From an uncultured Eubacterium sp. (GTDB lineage: Bacteria; Bacillota; Clostridia; Lachnospirales; Lachnospiraceae), in the NCBI GenBank assembly GCA_910584345.1, contig CAJTZX010000009.1:1-37970 (forward strand): a stretch of DNA of 37,970 nt, given 5' to 3'. The notes below the pieces were generated by a model. It ran no database searches and was not told the DNA's origin. It worked only from the letters and a program-made list of their open reading frames with translations. Made by a program: the position numbers and the translations under genes. Below are positions 23,710 to 33,045 of this stretch, one piece after another (the first letter of the stretch is position 1; every line of letters begins with the position of its first letter).

Positions 23710-24618
23710 TTACTGGTAGTAGTGCATAAAAATTTCTTCCAGATCAGGTTCAGCAATGGTTAAATCCTGGATCGGGTGAGCAGCTAAAAATGAAAGAAGT
23801 TCATTGATTTCTCCACTGTATAAAAAACTAATCCCATGTTCGGTTTGCTGTAGATCACGGATGCCATTCAGAAGAAAGTTTTCCATATGTAAAGAATTAC
23901 TTTGTGTTTGGATATGAACACGTTTTGCGTTTGTTTGTGACAGTGCCGCTACACTATCGCAGACGATGATTTTTCCTTCGCGGATAATAGCCGCATCGGT
24001 ACAGTATCGTTGAATTTCGGATAATATATGTGACGAAAGGAAAATAGTCGTTCCCTGTGCATGTTGTTCTTTTAATATTGTAAAAAATTCGCGTTGTATT
24101 AATGGATCCAGGCCGCTTGTAGGTTCATCTAATATACAGAGCCGCGGGTGGCTTTGTAGTGCGCAGACAATACCTAATTTTTTACGGTTTCCAAAAGAAA
24201 GCTGCTCCACTTTTTTTTCGGTGTCAAGGGCAAGCCGATCGCAAAGGATTGAGGAATTACGGCTGCAGTCTGTTTTACGCAGATCGGCAGAAAGCTTTAT
24301 GATATCTTTGACACGCATACCCGAATAGAAGACGGCTTCTGCAGGAAGGTAGCCTGTCTGGGATAACAGCAGACTTTTATCTTTGCAATCGATGCTGTTT
24401 CCAAAAATTTCGGCACTGCCGCTGTCAGCCCGGAGCAGACCAAGAAGTGTGTGTATGGTCGTACTTTTTCCAGCGCCGTTTGGGCCAATAAAGCCGAAAA
24501 AAGAGCCTTGTGGTATGGAAAGGCTAATATCAGTGATTCCACGGAACTTTCCATAGGTTTTTGTGAGATGGTTGATTTTAATGGCATCTGTTTTGGTTAT
24601 ATTCTTATTTGAAATCAA
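23710..24618 (-). CDS. ABC transporter ATP-binding protein
   Basis: The product is 302 residues. Walker A is GPNGAGKST near 45-53, the signature is the unusual LSFGNRKK, Walker B is CILDEPTSGLDP, and the switch histidine is in SSHILSE. The C-terminal 80 residues are the extra domain seen in ABC-2 exporters and end in AEPDLEEIFMHYYQ. The start is TTG, with AGGGGG about 9 bases upstream; no in-frame ATG precedes the conserved part. It is the middle gene of tetR-ATPase-permease. Such systems export drugs, peptides or lipids. Confidence 0.88.
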   Translation of the reverse strand: MISNKNITKTDAIKINHLTKTYGKFRGITDISLSIPQGSFFGFIGPNGAGKSTTIHTLLGLLRADSGSAEIFGNSIDCKDKSLLLSQTGYLPAEAVFYSGMRVKDIIKLSADLRKTDCSRNSSILCDRLALDTEKKVEQLSFGNRKKLGIVCALQSHPRLCILDEPTSGLDPLIQREFFTILKEQHAQGTTIFLSSHILSEIQRYCTDAAIIREGKIIVCDSVAALSQTNAKRVHIQTQSNSLHMENFLLNGIRDLQQTEHGISFLYSGEINELLSFLAAHPIQDLTIAEPDLEEIFMHYYQ

Positions 24619-24676
24619 ATTGTTATGCCCCCTTTATAATATGGATTTTGAATGCATTTGCTGTTTTTACGGAATA

Positions 24677-25291
24677 TTATTTGAGATACAGCTGTTTCCA
24701 AAAGCGGATCATATTCGTAAAATCGTGTTCCATTGTCTGGATCCCCTGCTTATCTAATGGTGTTTTACGGAGCATTTCCCACAGATATCCTTCGGATGCC
24801 AGATACATTTCACGATACATCATACGGATATCAATACCTTCCTTAAATTGTGCAGGGTTCAGATTGGCCAGAGCATCTTTTGCGTCTGCATTTTTATAGC
24901 GATCATAGCTTTCGTGGATGGCAGAGGCAACAGATGCGTCTTCTTCATAAAAAGCTTTGACTGCAAAGCTGCCCATATCAGGATATTCATACATAATGTG
25001 TATTTTTGCCTGCATACCCCTTTGTAACATTTCAAACAGATTTGTTTGTTCATAACAATGGAAGGCAGTCATATATTTGGTTGTAGTTTGAACACAGTTT
25101 TCCCATAAAAATAAATACAATTCTCGTTTGTTCCGAAAATAATAAAACAGTAAAGACTTGCTGATTCCAGCACATCGGGCGATTTCGATGACAGGAGATT
25201 TTTTATATGTGTTCTGTGAGAACACATGGTAGCCTGCATTCAGAATTGCCTGCTGACGTTCTTTGGGCAGTGAAAAAAATTTTTCGTTCAT
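24677..25291 (-). CDS. TetR family transcriptional regulator
   Basis: The product is 204 residues. The DNA-binding helix-turn-helix is at about 10-55: AILNAGYHVFSQNTYKKSPV, then IARCAGISKSLLFYYFRNKRELY, a textbook TetR start. The rest is a helical ligand-binding domain without a recognisable ligand signature. AGGAGG lies 8 bases before the ATG. It is the first gene of the exporter operon and very probably represses it from the palindrome at 25306-25322 until a ligand binds. Confidence 0.9.
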   Translation of the reverse strand: MNEKFFSLPKERQQAILNAGYHVFSQNTYKKSPVIEIARCAGISKSLLFYYFRNKRELYLFLWENCVQTTTKYMTAFHCYEQTNLFEMLQRGMQAKIHIMYEYPDMGSFAVKAFYEEDASVASAIHESYDRYKNADAKDALANLNPAQFKEGIDIRMMYREMYLASEGYLWEMLRKTPLDKQGIQTMEHDFTNMIRFWKQLYLK

Positions 25292-25302
25292 AGGGGCCTC
25301 CT

Positions 25303-25322
25303 TAGCTGACCAATACAGTCAG
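25303..25322. promoter_or_regulatory. Probable TetR operator
   Basis: CTGAC-CAATACA-GTCAG (25306-25322) is a 17-base palindrome a few bases upstream of the tetR ribosome binding site, overlapping the start of the transcript driven by the TATAAT at about 25329-25334 (minus strand). The 10-mer TAGCTGACCA at 25303-25312 recurs inverted at 25425-25434, just before the divergent metallopeptidase gene, so one regulator may touch both promoters. Confidence 0.5.
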
Positions 25323-25473
25323 TTATCATTATACACAATTGACCGTTTTTGAGAAGACCATTGTTTTACTTTTTAATATGCAAATTGTTGACATTTGTGA
25401 AAAAAAGACTATATTAGAGTAAAATGGTCAGCTATGGTATACAATGGCAAAAACCATATAGGAGCGGTGTGAT

Positions 25474-26226
25474 ATGGCAGTAGGTGAGGAGATTTCCTAT
25501 ATATTAATTCGAAAAAATGTAAAGAATATTAATTTGCGTGTAAAACGGGATGGCAGTGTTGTTGTGTCAGCGAATCCATGTGTTCCCAAAAAGTATATTG
25601 ACCAATTTGTGTGTTCTAAGATCTCATTTATCCAAAAGGCGCAGGCCAGAGTGGAGCAAAATGCAAAAGATATCATGAAGCAGCAGTTTATTACTGGAGA
25701 ACAAATACCATATTTAGGCAGCAGTCTTTATCTGCAAGTCAACAAAGCTGATATACGGTGCGTTCCTGACTGGATGCAACAGGTACAACAAGGCGATATT
25801 ACTGACTTTTCCAGAAATGAACGTGGTGAGGCAGTATTTTGTAAAGACGGATATTTATATTTGTATGCAGCCGATGATAGTAATACAGAATATAAGCAGC
25901 AGCTTTATGATACATGGCAAAAGATCCAGACAGGCCGTTTGTGCAGACAGATCAGCAAACAGTATTATCCAGTTTTCGAAAAACTGGGAGTTGCTTTTCC
26001 GGAGATTAAAATCAGAAAAATGAGTTCCCGATGGGGTTCCTGTGTTCCCGGACGGCAGAAAGTAACATTTAACAGCCTGCTTTTGGAAAAACCGTTGGAA
26101 AGTATAGAATATGTTGTAGTACATGAGTTTTCACATTTCATACATCCGAATCATTCACATGCATTTTACCAGTTTGTAGAGGGCATTTTGCCAGACTGGA
26201 AAAGAAGGAAAGAGGGGTTGTGCTGA
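25474..26226 (+). CDS. YgjP-like zinc metallopeptidase domain protein (DUF45)
   Basis: The product is 250 residues. The N-terminal half opens with ISYILIRKNVKNINLRVKRDGSVVVSANP, the beta-rich lead-in of the YgjP family. The C-terminal half has MSSRWGSC and the zinc site HEFSHFIHPNHSHAFYQFVE, where the two histidines of HEFSH and the later N-H coordinate metal. Family members are predicted soluble peptidases, often near restriction systems; none is seen here. GGAGCGG precedes the start. A TTGACA at 25389-25394 is a plausible -35 element. It is transcribed away from the tetR operon. Confidence 0.78.
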   Translation: MAVGEEISYILIRKNVKNINLRVKRDGSVVVSANPCVPKKYIDQFVCSKISFIQKAQARVEQNAKDIMKQQFITGEQIPYLGSSLYLQVNKADIRCVPDWMQQVQQGDITDFSRNERGEAVFCKDGYLYLYAADDSNTEYKQQLYDTWQKIQTGRLCRQISKQYYPVFEKLGVAFPEIKIRKMSSRWGSCVPGRQKVTFNSLLLEKPLESIEYVVVHEFSHFIHPNHSHAFYQFVEGILPDWKRRKEGLC

Positions 26227-26379
26227 AATAACTGCAAAGATTGTGCAATTTGATGCAATAGCTGCGCAATATAAAAAATATTTTGTATAGGTAGTCAAAA
26301 TGCTGGAAGTGTGTTAAAATAAATATATCTTTTGGGTTAAAGGGAAAAAGGGACATAAAGGGAAATTGGAGGAAATGGT

Positions 26380-28173
26380 ATGAGCAGCATGAAAAAAGAC
26401 AAAAGCAATACGAAACAAAATGGAAAGAAGAGGAATGCAGGCGGTTACAGACATAAGACCAGAAAGCTCAGCATTCGGGCAAAAGTGCTTGTGCCTACCG
26501 CAGTGATGGTGGCAATTATCTGCTGTTGTATGGCGCTTTTATTTAAATCCAGGATGGAAACCGATATGATTTCTACAGGAGCAGAGATCGCGGTGTATGT
26601 TGGTAATCTTGCAGAGGACAAAATCAATGGCAATCTGTTGGAAAAGCTGACTCCGGGCGGAGAGACCTCTGCTTCTTACAAGGCTTTAACAAATGCAATG
26701 TCAGATACGATCAAAGGGTCAGCTGTGAAATATATGTATACACTATATGCAGAAGACGGAAAGGTATATTATGGAGTCGATTTGGATGCCGATGACAGAC
26801 AGACAATCGGAACAGAATTCGGTGAGCCCTATTCTTTGCTAAAGCCTGTATTTGAAGACGGTAAAGTAGTCAAAAGCGAAAAAATTGAAAGGGTAAATAA
26901 AAAAACATCTATTATATCAGCTTATGTGCCGGTATACAATAATAAGATGAAAATTGTAGGGGCAATCGGATGTGATTATGAGGCAAGCAATATAGTAGCG
27001 GCAGTAAATGAAACGATGAGAAATGTTGTAATTATCGGTATTATTTTCTTTTTAGTGGCGGTTGTCCTTTTCAGCATTATTATTAGTAGAATTACTAGAA
27101 ATTTATGGAATGTGGATGACAGGATTTATGATATTGTCAACAGCAATGGAGATCTGACACAGACGGTACAGATACGGACTGGAGATGAGATTGAGTCGAT
27201 TGCAGGGCATGTCAATGAACTACTTGCTTATATGCGCCAGATTATGATTAGTATTTCAGATAACTCGAATCATTTGAATGAATCTTCTCAAAATGTTGTA
27301 TCACATTTGAAAGATACACAGTCTAGTGTTTCCGAAGTTTCGACGACAATGGAAGAGATGACGGCGACGATGGAGGAGACGACTTCATCTTTGAATCGGA
27401 TTAATGAGTCTGTAAATGAAGTTTTTCAGTTTATTGAGCATATTAATGATCGATCCAAAGACGGAGGAGCTTTGTCTGATGAGATAAAAGAGAGTGCACA
27501 AAAGATCCAGAAAAATGCAATTTCTGAGCAAACGGCAGCGAAGCAGCGGACACAGGAAATTACCGAGAGTGTATATGCAAGAATTGAACAGTCAAAAGCA
27601 GTGGAAAAAATTGGCGAATTGACGACAAATATTATTAATATTACCGATCAGACGAATCTGCTTGCTTTGAATGCGAGTATTGAGGCAGCAAGAGCAGGCG
27701 AGGCAGGGAAAGGATTTGCGGTTGTTGCAGATGAGATAGGAAAGTTAGCTGCAGATTCAGCTTCGGCTGCAGAACAGATACAAGATGTCAGTACGATTGT
27801 AATAAAAGCAGTGAATGCACTGGCCGACGAAGCATCCCGCATGGTTAAGTTTGTAGAAGATGTCGCTATGAAAGGGTATTCTGATCTTGTTCAGACAAGC
27901 GAAGAGTATCATGAAGAATCTGGTAAGATTAATGATATGATGCAGGCATTCAGTGACCAGGCGCAGCAGTTGCAAAACAATATGGATGAAATTCGTCAGG
28001 TGATGGAATCCGTCAATCATTCGGTAGAAGAGAGTGCGCTTGGTGTCAGCCGGATTTCAGAGATGTCATCCAATATTAATGATAATGTGAAAGATATCGA
28101 AGAATTGGCAGATACGAATATGGGCATTGCGAATATGTTAGATATCGAGGTTAATAAGTTCCGGTTAGAGTAA
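26380..28173 (+). CDS. Methyl-accepting chemotaxis protein
   Basis: The product is 597 residues. A basic N-terminus is followed by membrane helix 1 (about 36-55), a periplasmic-equivalent sensor of about 155 residues resembling a single Cache-type domain (YMYTLYAEDGKVYYGVD, then GAIGCDYEAS), helix 2 (about 214-236), a HAMP linker and the signalling coiled coil. The conserved hairpin tip is ITDQTNLLALNASIEAARAG, then EAGKGFAVVADEIGKLA. Methylation-type Glu/Gln clusters occur in EEMTATMEETTSSL. It senses an external signal and controls CheA. No che genes are nearby. GGAGG lies about 8 bases before the ATG. Confidence 0.92.
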   Translation: MSSMKKDKSNTKQNGKKRNAGGYRHKTRKLSIRAKVLVPTAVMVAIICCCMALLFKSRMETDMISTGAEIAVYVGNLAEDKINGNLLEKLTPGGETSASYKALTNAMSDTIKGSAVKYMYTLYAEDGKVYYGVDLDADDRQTIGTEFGEPYSLLKPVFEDGKVVKSEKIERVNKKTSIISAYVPVYNNKMKIVGAIGCDYEASNIVAAVNETMRNVVIIGIIFFLVAVVLFSIIISRITRNLWNVDDRIYDIVNSNGDLTQTVQIRTGDEIESIAGHVNELLAYMRQIMISISDNSNHLNESSQNVVSHLKDTQSSVSEVSTTMEEMTATMEETTSSLNRINESVNEVFQFIEHINDRSKDGGALSDEIKESAQKIQKNAISEQTAAKQRTQEITESVYARIEQSKAVEKIGELTTNIINITDQTNLLALNASIEAARAGEAGKGFAVVADEIGKLAADSASAAEQIQDVSTIVIKAVNALADEASRMVKFVEDVAMKGYSDLVQTSEEYHEESGKINDMMQAFSDQAQQLQNNMDEIRQVMESVNHSVEESALGVSRISEMSSNINDNVKDIEELADTNMGIANMLDIEVNKFRLE

Positions 28174-28216
28174 ATACATAAAAAATGAAACAATCGGGTT
28201 TTGTTTGAAAGGAATT

Positions 28217-28243
28217 CAGCCTTTTATCTTTGATGAAAGGCTG
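28217..28243 (+). terminator. Terminator after the chemotaxis receptor gene
   Basis: CAGCCTTT (28217-28224) and AAAGGCTG (28236-28243) form eight perfect pairs around an 11-base loop and are followed by GATTTTTC. Confidence 0.7.
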
Positions 28244-28262
28244 GATTTTTCATAATTCTGCA

Positions 28263-28291
28263 TTGACTTTTCCTGATATTCAATTTATGAT
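28263..28291 (+). promoter_or_regulatory. Promoter of the PilZ gene
   Basis: TTGACT (28263-28268) and TATGAT (28286-28291) are separated by 17 bases. The TTG start codon is 35 bases further on. Confidence 0.6.
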
Positions 28292-28325
28292 AAGAATATG
28301 AAAGGAATTGTTCGGAGGTGACAGT

Positions 28326-28955
28326 TTGAAAATATCAGAATTAAAAAAGGGACAAAAAGTGACAATCCGTTGTAAGCATAAAACATTGTTGGTAGATATG
28401 GAGGCGCATGTGGCAGGAGTGCGTTCTGAGGTAGTATTGTTGGAACTGATCCGACATGATGGACAGATTGTAGATTTTTCCAGCCCGCATGTACAGATTA
28501 TAACGATTTATGAAGACGGTCTGGATATGCCAAAGGCGTGGACAAACTGCAGAATACAAAGAAGAACCGTAGATGGAAAACAGTATCATGCACTTGCAGC
28601 GCCGAAGACAAGCGTTAAAGTAAACCGTCGCAAAGTAGCAAGAATTGTGTTGAACAAACCAGGAAAGCTAAAAATCAGCAATGTGCCAGATGCAATTGAT
28701 ATTATGATTCACGATCTTTGTGTGAATGGGATAGGCTTTGAATGTCCTTTAAAAATTGAAGAACAGGATATTCGGCATTTGTATATCCAGTTTTTGGATG
28801 AAGACCGCGAAGATGAAGAAGGGATTAAAGTAGAAGCCAGAGGTGTTTGGAAAAAGGAAATACCAGGAGGTGGATTTTTTTATGGCTGTCGGTTAGTAAA
28901 CGCGGAAGAAAATCTCGGATACTATATAGCACAAAAGATGCGTACAGATTCATAA
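28326..28955 (+). CDS. PilZ domain protein (YcgR-like), probable c-di-GMP receptor
   Basis: The product is 209 residues. The N-terminal part (1-95) is a YcgR-N-like barrel. The PilZ domain (about 100-205) has the R-x3-R motif at R102-R106 (RKVAR) and the second motif D130-L-C-V-N-G135, where the usual serine of D/N-x-S-x-x-G is a cysteine. The start is the TTG at 28326, since GGAGGTG at 28314-28320 lies 5 bases before it and inside any longer version. YcgR proteins slow flagellar motors when c-di-GMP rises. It lies next to a chemotaxis receptor but has its own promoter. Confidence 0.75.
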   Translation: MKISELKKGQKVTIRCKHKTLLVDMEAHVAGVRSEVVLLELIRHDGQIVDFSSPHVQIITIYEDGLDMPKAWTNCRIQRRTVDGKQYHALAAPKTSVKVNRRKVARIVLNKPGKLKISNVPDAIDIMIHDLCVNGIGFECPLKIEEQDIRHLYIQFLDEDREDEEGIKVEARGVWKKEIPGGGFFYGCRLVNAEENLGYYIAQKMRTDS

Positions 28956-28984
28956 TTTTTTATTTGATAAAAAAGATAAAAGAG

Positions 28985-29024
28985 AAGGCGCCAACAATTT
29001 AGAATTTTAAATTGCTGACGCCTT
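28985..29024 (+). terminator. Terminator after the PilZ gene
   Basis: AAGGCGCCAACAATTT (28985-29000) and AAATTGCTGACGCCTT (29009-29024) pair over 16 positions with two imperfect ones. The hairpin is followed by TT and preceded by an AAAAGA tract. It closes the PilZ transcript. Confidence 0.65.
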
Positions 29025-29295
29025 TTAGACTGATATATCCATGGGTTTATGCCATGCCTTTCTTTAAAAATTTTTTCACAACGATATCTTAAATGAGGAA
29101 TGAAATGTTGTTTTTTATTTTTGTATGTCTTCAGTTTAGTCCATTCAATATCCATGTCTGTTTTCCTTGAATGCGTTTGATCTGGATTCATATATGAATG
29201 TACCCGACTGAATCTCCGACCACTTTACAGTGTTGTCTTCACGGTATCTTCTGCATATTATGAAACTAATCTGAAAACGTTCTGATGTTTTGAAT

Positions 29296-29745
29296 CATGC
29301 ATTGGAGTTTACCCCGCTTTCCTTAGACTTAAAATAAACTGGTGGATTTAAGCTATACTATCCATTGGATTGTCCCCGCTTTCTTTTGTTTCAAATCATG
29401 TAGATAGAAATCTTTATTTAGAGAATCGTTCCCATTGGTTTGTACCCCACTTTCATTCAATATTACAGCTTGTGTATATTAATAAAAATCCGGGTTTAAA
29501 CTGCCGTTTTCATCGGTCCGTACCCCACTTTCTTATGATTTTCCATCACAATCCTAGTTCAAATGATTCCGGGTTTAAGTTGTTACCTCCATTGGACTGT
29601 CCTCGCTTTCATTTGATTTACAAAAACAAACAAGGCTTAAATGACTCTCTCCATTGGTCTGTTCTCCGTTTCGTTAGATTATAAACACACGGTGTGTAAG
29701 ATCATTATGTAATCATTGGACCATACCTCATTTCTTAAAATATTA
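29296..29745. repeat. Degenerate tandem repeat array, seven recognisable units
   Basis: A core close to CATTGG-NNTGTACCCCGCTTTC recurs with ATTGG/ATCGG at 29301, 29364, 29434, 29512, 29591, 29653 and 29715. Spacings are 63, 70, 78, 79, 62 and 62. Most units are preceded by a second conserved piece like GGGTTTAAGTTGTTNCCT. The spacers differ in length and sequence. Weaker similar pieces occur back to about 29040 (CCATGGGTTTATGCCATGCC). No protein-coding frame spans it with a ribosome binding site. Function unknown. Confidence 0.65.
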
Positions 29746-30284
29746 GGTGTTTCGATACTTATGCTGGTGGACTCACCCCTCTCTACACTGTACACTCCGC
29801 TTCTCCTGTCAAAGCTTTTAGATATCAAAGCCTGCTATAAAAATTTTGTTGCTGTTAAAAATTTGCTATACAATGAACTCTTAGTCAAACTCTACTTATT
29901 TATATCTGTTGGAGTAGTTCCTAAATTCTCATTAAGATATGTCGTAGAGAATAATAAAAGCTGACTATTTATTCTGAATCATTGTAAATTGTAAGAGTGT
30001 AGCAGCTATTTTTTATTTTGTTGTTTCGTTTGTTTTTTGTTGTGATTATAATATCAAACAAATAAGAATTTGTCAACAATAAATTAGAAAAAAAATAAAA
30101 AAAATATTAGTAAGCAGATTTAAAAATAAATTATATAAAATAATCAGATAATTAAAACAATTAAAATATAATTTCAGATTGCAGTGAATGTATATAGGAT
30201 ATATGGAAAGAATAAAATATCAGGTATGGATTGAGAAGTATCACAGTTAATAAAATATTCACAAATAGTTCATTGTATTATCTA
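29746..30284. other. Gene-free AT-rich stretch upstream of secA
   Basis: I see no gene or clear RNA in this stretch. It becomes extremely AT-rich from about 30050 to 30200 with runs of A and T. An open frame at 29716-29964 starts at TTG without a ribosome binding site and is unlikely to be real. Confidence 0.5.
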
Positions 30285-30313
30285 TTGTTTCAATATCCAA
30301 GTAGTGCTATAAT
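30285..30313 (+). promoter_or_regulatory. Promoter of secA
   Basis: TTGTTT (30285-30290) and TATAAT (30308-30313) are 17 bases apart. The secA start follows 51 bases downstream. Confidence 0.7.
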
Positions 30314-30364
30314 AGAACCAATTTTGTGATGCATGATAAGTATACGATAACGATAGGAGATTAT

Positions 30365-32935
30365 ATGGGAGCATTTGAAAAAATATTCGGAACTCATAGT
30401 GAACGTGAGTTGAAAAGAATAAAACCACTGGTAGATAAGATTGAAGATTTGCGTCCAACGATGCAGGGGCTTTCAGATGAAGAGTTAAAAGCGAAAACAG
30501 CAGAATTTAAAAAACGTCTGGAAGCTGGCGAAACGATGGATGATATTTTGGTGGAAGCATTTGCCGTAGTCAGAGAGGCATCCTGGCGCGTGCTTCATAT
30601 GGAGCCATTCCGTGTACAGTTGATAGGCGGTATTATTTTGCATCAAGGGCGTATTGCCGAGATGAAAACGGGTGAAGGTAAGACGCTTGTAGCGACCATG
30701 CCTGCTTATCTGAATGCGTTAGAAGGCAAAGGAGTTCACATTGTAACCGTAAATGATTATCTGGCACAGCGTGATGCGGACGAAATGGGCCAGGTGCATG
30801 AGTTTCTTGGCTTGAAAGTTGGATGTATTTTAAATAGTATGGACAATGATGAACGTCGGGAAGCCTATGCTTGTGATATTACGTATGTGACAAACAATGA
30901 GCTGGGATTTGACTATTTAAGAGATAATATGGTCATTTATAAAGAACAGCTGGTACAAAGGGAACTGCATTATGCAATTGTGGATGAGGTAGACTCCATT
31001 CTGATTGATGAGGCGCGTACACCATTGATTATTTCAGGACAAAGCGGCAAATCCACAAAACTGTATGAGGCTTGCGATATTCTTGCGAAGCAGTTAAAAC
31101 GCGGGCAAGGTGACGGTGAATTTACGAAAATGGATGCCATTATGGGCGTTGAAAAGGAAGAGGACGGAGACTTTATTGTCAATGAAAAGGACAAGGTCGT
31201 TAACCTGACCGCAGAAGGTGTAAAGAGAGTAGAGAAATTTTTTAATATAGAAAATCTGGCAGACGCGGAAAATCTGGAAATCCAGCACAACATTATCCTG
31301 GCGCTGCGTGCGCATAATCTGATGTTTCGTGATAAAGATTATGTTGTCAAAGACGATGAAGTGCTAATTGTAGATGAATTTACCGGGCGAATTATGCCGG
31401 GAAGGCGTTACTCAGATGGACTTCATCAGGCGATTGAAGCGAAAGAGCATGTAAAAGTAAAACGTGAGAGCCGTACGCTTGCGACGATCACATTCCAGAA
31501 CTTTTTTAATAAATTTGAAAAGAAAGCGGGCATGACGGGTACCGCGCTGACCGAAGAGCAGGAGTTCCGCGATATATATGGAATGGACGTTATCGAAATC
31601 CCGACAAATAAGCCGGTAGTCCGCGTAGACCACCAGGATGCAGTATATAAGACGCAGAAAGAAAAGTTTCATGCGGTTTGTGACGATGTGGAAGCAAGTC
31701 ATGAAAAGGGACAGCCGGTACTGGTCGGTACGGTTACGATTGAGATCTCAGAACTGTTGGATAAAATGCTCAGCCGCAGAGGAATTAAGCATCAGGTATT
31801 GAATGCAAAGTTTCACGAAATGGAAGCTGAGATTGTCAGTCATGCTGGCGAGCATGGAGCGGTTACCATTGCGACAAATATGGCCGGACGTGGTACGGAT
31901 ATTAAGCTGGACGAGGAAGCCAGAAAAGCCGGCGGACTTAAAATCATCGGTACCGAGCGCCATGAATCCAGACGTATCGATAATCAGCTGCGCGGCCGCT
32001 CGGGCCGTCAGGGTGATCCGGGTGAGTCCAAGTTCTATATTTCTCTGGAAGATGATTTAATGCGTTTGTTTGGTTCTGAAAAACTGATGGATATTTTTAA
32101 TGCGCTTGGTGTGCCGGAAGGCGAAGAGATCCAGCACAAGATGCTTACAAATGCAATTGAAAAGGCTCAGAAAAAGATTGAAGGAAACAACTTTGGCATT
32201 CGTAAAAACCTGCTGGAATACGACCAGGTTATGAACGACCAGAGGGAGATTGTATATGAAGAGCGTATGAAAGTATTAAATGGAGAAAACATGCGCGATT
32301 CTATTTATAAAATGATCGTAGATTTTGTAGAAGCTACCGTTGACACCTGTCTGTCAGACGATGTAAGCCGGGAAGAATGGGATTTGGAAGAGTTAAACCA
32401 GCTGCTTGTTCCGGTCATTCCTTTGGAACCTTTAACAGAGGAAAATATGCAAGACTGCAACAACAGTAAAGAAGTCAAACATAAATTAAAAGAGCAGGCA
32501 GTCAAATTATATGAAGAAAAAGAAGCAGAATTTCCGGAGCCGGAAGCAATCCGTGAGTTGGAGCGTGTCATTTTATTAAAAGTTATCGACAGAAAATGGA
32601 TGGCTCATCTGGACGATATGGATCAGCTGCGCCAGGGCATCGGGCTGCAGGCTTATGGACAGAGAGATCCACTTGTAGAATATAAGCTGATGGGCTTCGA
32701 GATGTTTGACGGGATGACGCAGAATATGCGTGAAGATACTCTGCGGCTGATGTACCATGTAAGAATGGAAGAAAAGGTCGAACGCGAGGAAGTAGCAAAG
32801 GTAACAGGAACGAATAAAGATGACTCGGCTGCAGCGAAACCAAAAACAAGAGAAAGCAAGAAAGTCTATCCGAATGATCCATGTCCTTGCGGAAGCGGAA
32901 AGAAGTATAAGCATTGTTGTATGAATAAAATCTAA
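30365..32935 (+). CDS. secA: Preprotein translocase ATPase SecA
   Basis: The product is 856 residues, full length. The motor has Walker A MKTGEGKTLVATMPAYLNAL near residue 103, the DEVDSILIDEARTPL Walker B near 208, the helicase motif ATNMAGRGTDI and the RGRSGRQGDPG motif. The preprotein-binding, scaffold and wing domains follow, and the tail ends in the SEC-C zinc motif CPCGSGKKYKHCC. It drives unfolded proteins through SecYEG. The frame extends upstream, but the ATG at 30365 has AGGAG 5 bases before it and starts MGAFEKIFG, the normal N-terminus. prfB, the usual downstream neighbour, is absent. Confidence 0.97.
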   Translation: MGAFEKIFGTHSERELKRIKPLVDKIEDLRPTMQGLSDEELKAKTAEFKKRLEAGETMDDILVEAFAVVREASWRVLHMEPFRVQLIGGIILHQGRIAEMKTGEGKTLVATMPAYLNALEGKGVHIVTVNDYLAQRDADEMGQVHEFLGLKVGCILNSMDNDERREAYACDITYVTNNELGFDYLRDNMVIYKEQLVQRELHYAIVDEVDSILIDEARTPLIISGQSGKSTKLYEACDILAKQLKRGQGDGEFTKMDAIMGVEKEEDGDFIVNEKDKVVNLTAEGVKRVEKFFNIENLADAENLEIQHNIILALRAHNLMFRDKDYVVKDDEVLIVDEFTGRIMPGRRYSDGLHQAIEAKEHVKVKRESRTLATITFQNFFNKFEKKAGMTGTALTEEQEFRDIYGMDVIEIPTNKPVVRVDHQDAVYKTQKEKFHAVCDDVEASHEKGQPVLVGTVTIEISELLDKMLSRRGIKHQVLNAKFHEMEAEIVSHAGEHGAVTIATNMAGRGTDIKLDEEARKAGGLKIIGTERHESRRIDNQLRGRSGRQGDPGESKFYISLEDDLMRLFGSEKLMDIFNALGVPEGEEIQHKMLTNAIEKAQKKIEGNNFGIRKNLLEYDQVMNDQREIVYEERMKVLNGENMRDSIYKMIVDFVEATVDTCLSDDVSREEWDLEELNQLLVPVIPLEPLTEENMQDCNNSKEVKHKLKEQAVKLYEEKEAEFPEPEAIRELERVILLKVIDRKWMAHLDDMDQLRQGIGLQAYGQRDPLVEYKLMGFEMFDGMTQNMREDTLRLMYHVRMEEKVEREEVAKVTGTNKDDSAAAKPKTRESKKVYPNDPCPCGSGKKYKHCCMNKI

Positions 32936-32969
32936 TCTGAAGTTTTCACCGAATTCCAGATTCTTATGG

Positions 32970-33017
32970 CAGAATGACAGAGATTCTTTGATGAAAGAGC
33001 TGTCATTCTGTTTTTTT
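32970..33017 (+). terminator. Terminator of secA
   Basis: CAGAATGACAG (32970-32980) and CTGTCATTCTG (33000-33010) form eleven perfect pairs and are followed by seven T residues. Confidence 0.85.
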
Positions 33018-33045
33018 ATAATGAATAAAATCTTCTTGCAATGTT

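Noticed and set aside
29296..29745. Repeat array read as a CRISPR
   Set aside because: The repeats are degenerate, spacing varies from 62 to 79, and no cas gene or leader is present.
29716..29964. Open frame of 82 codons upstream of secA
   Set aside because: It starts at TTG with no ribosome binding site, overlaps the last repeat unit and resembles no protein I know.
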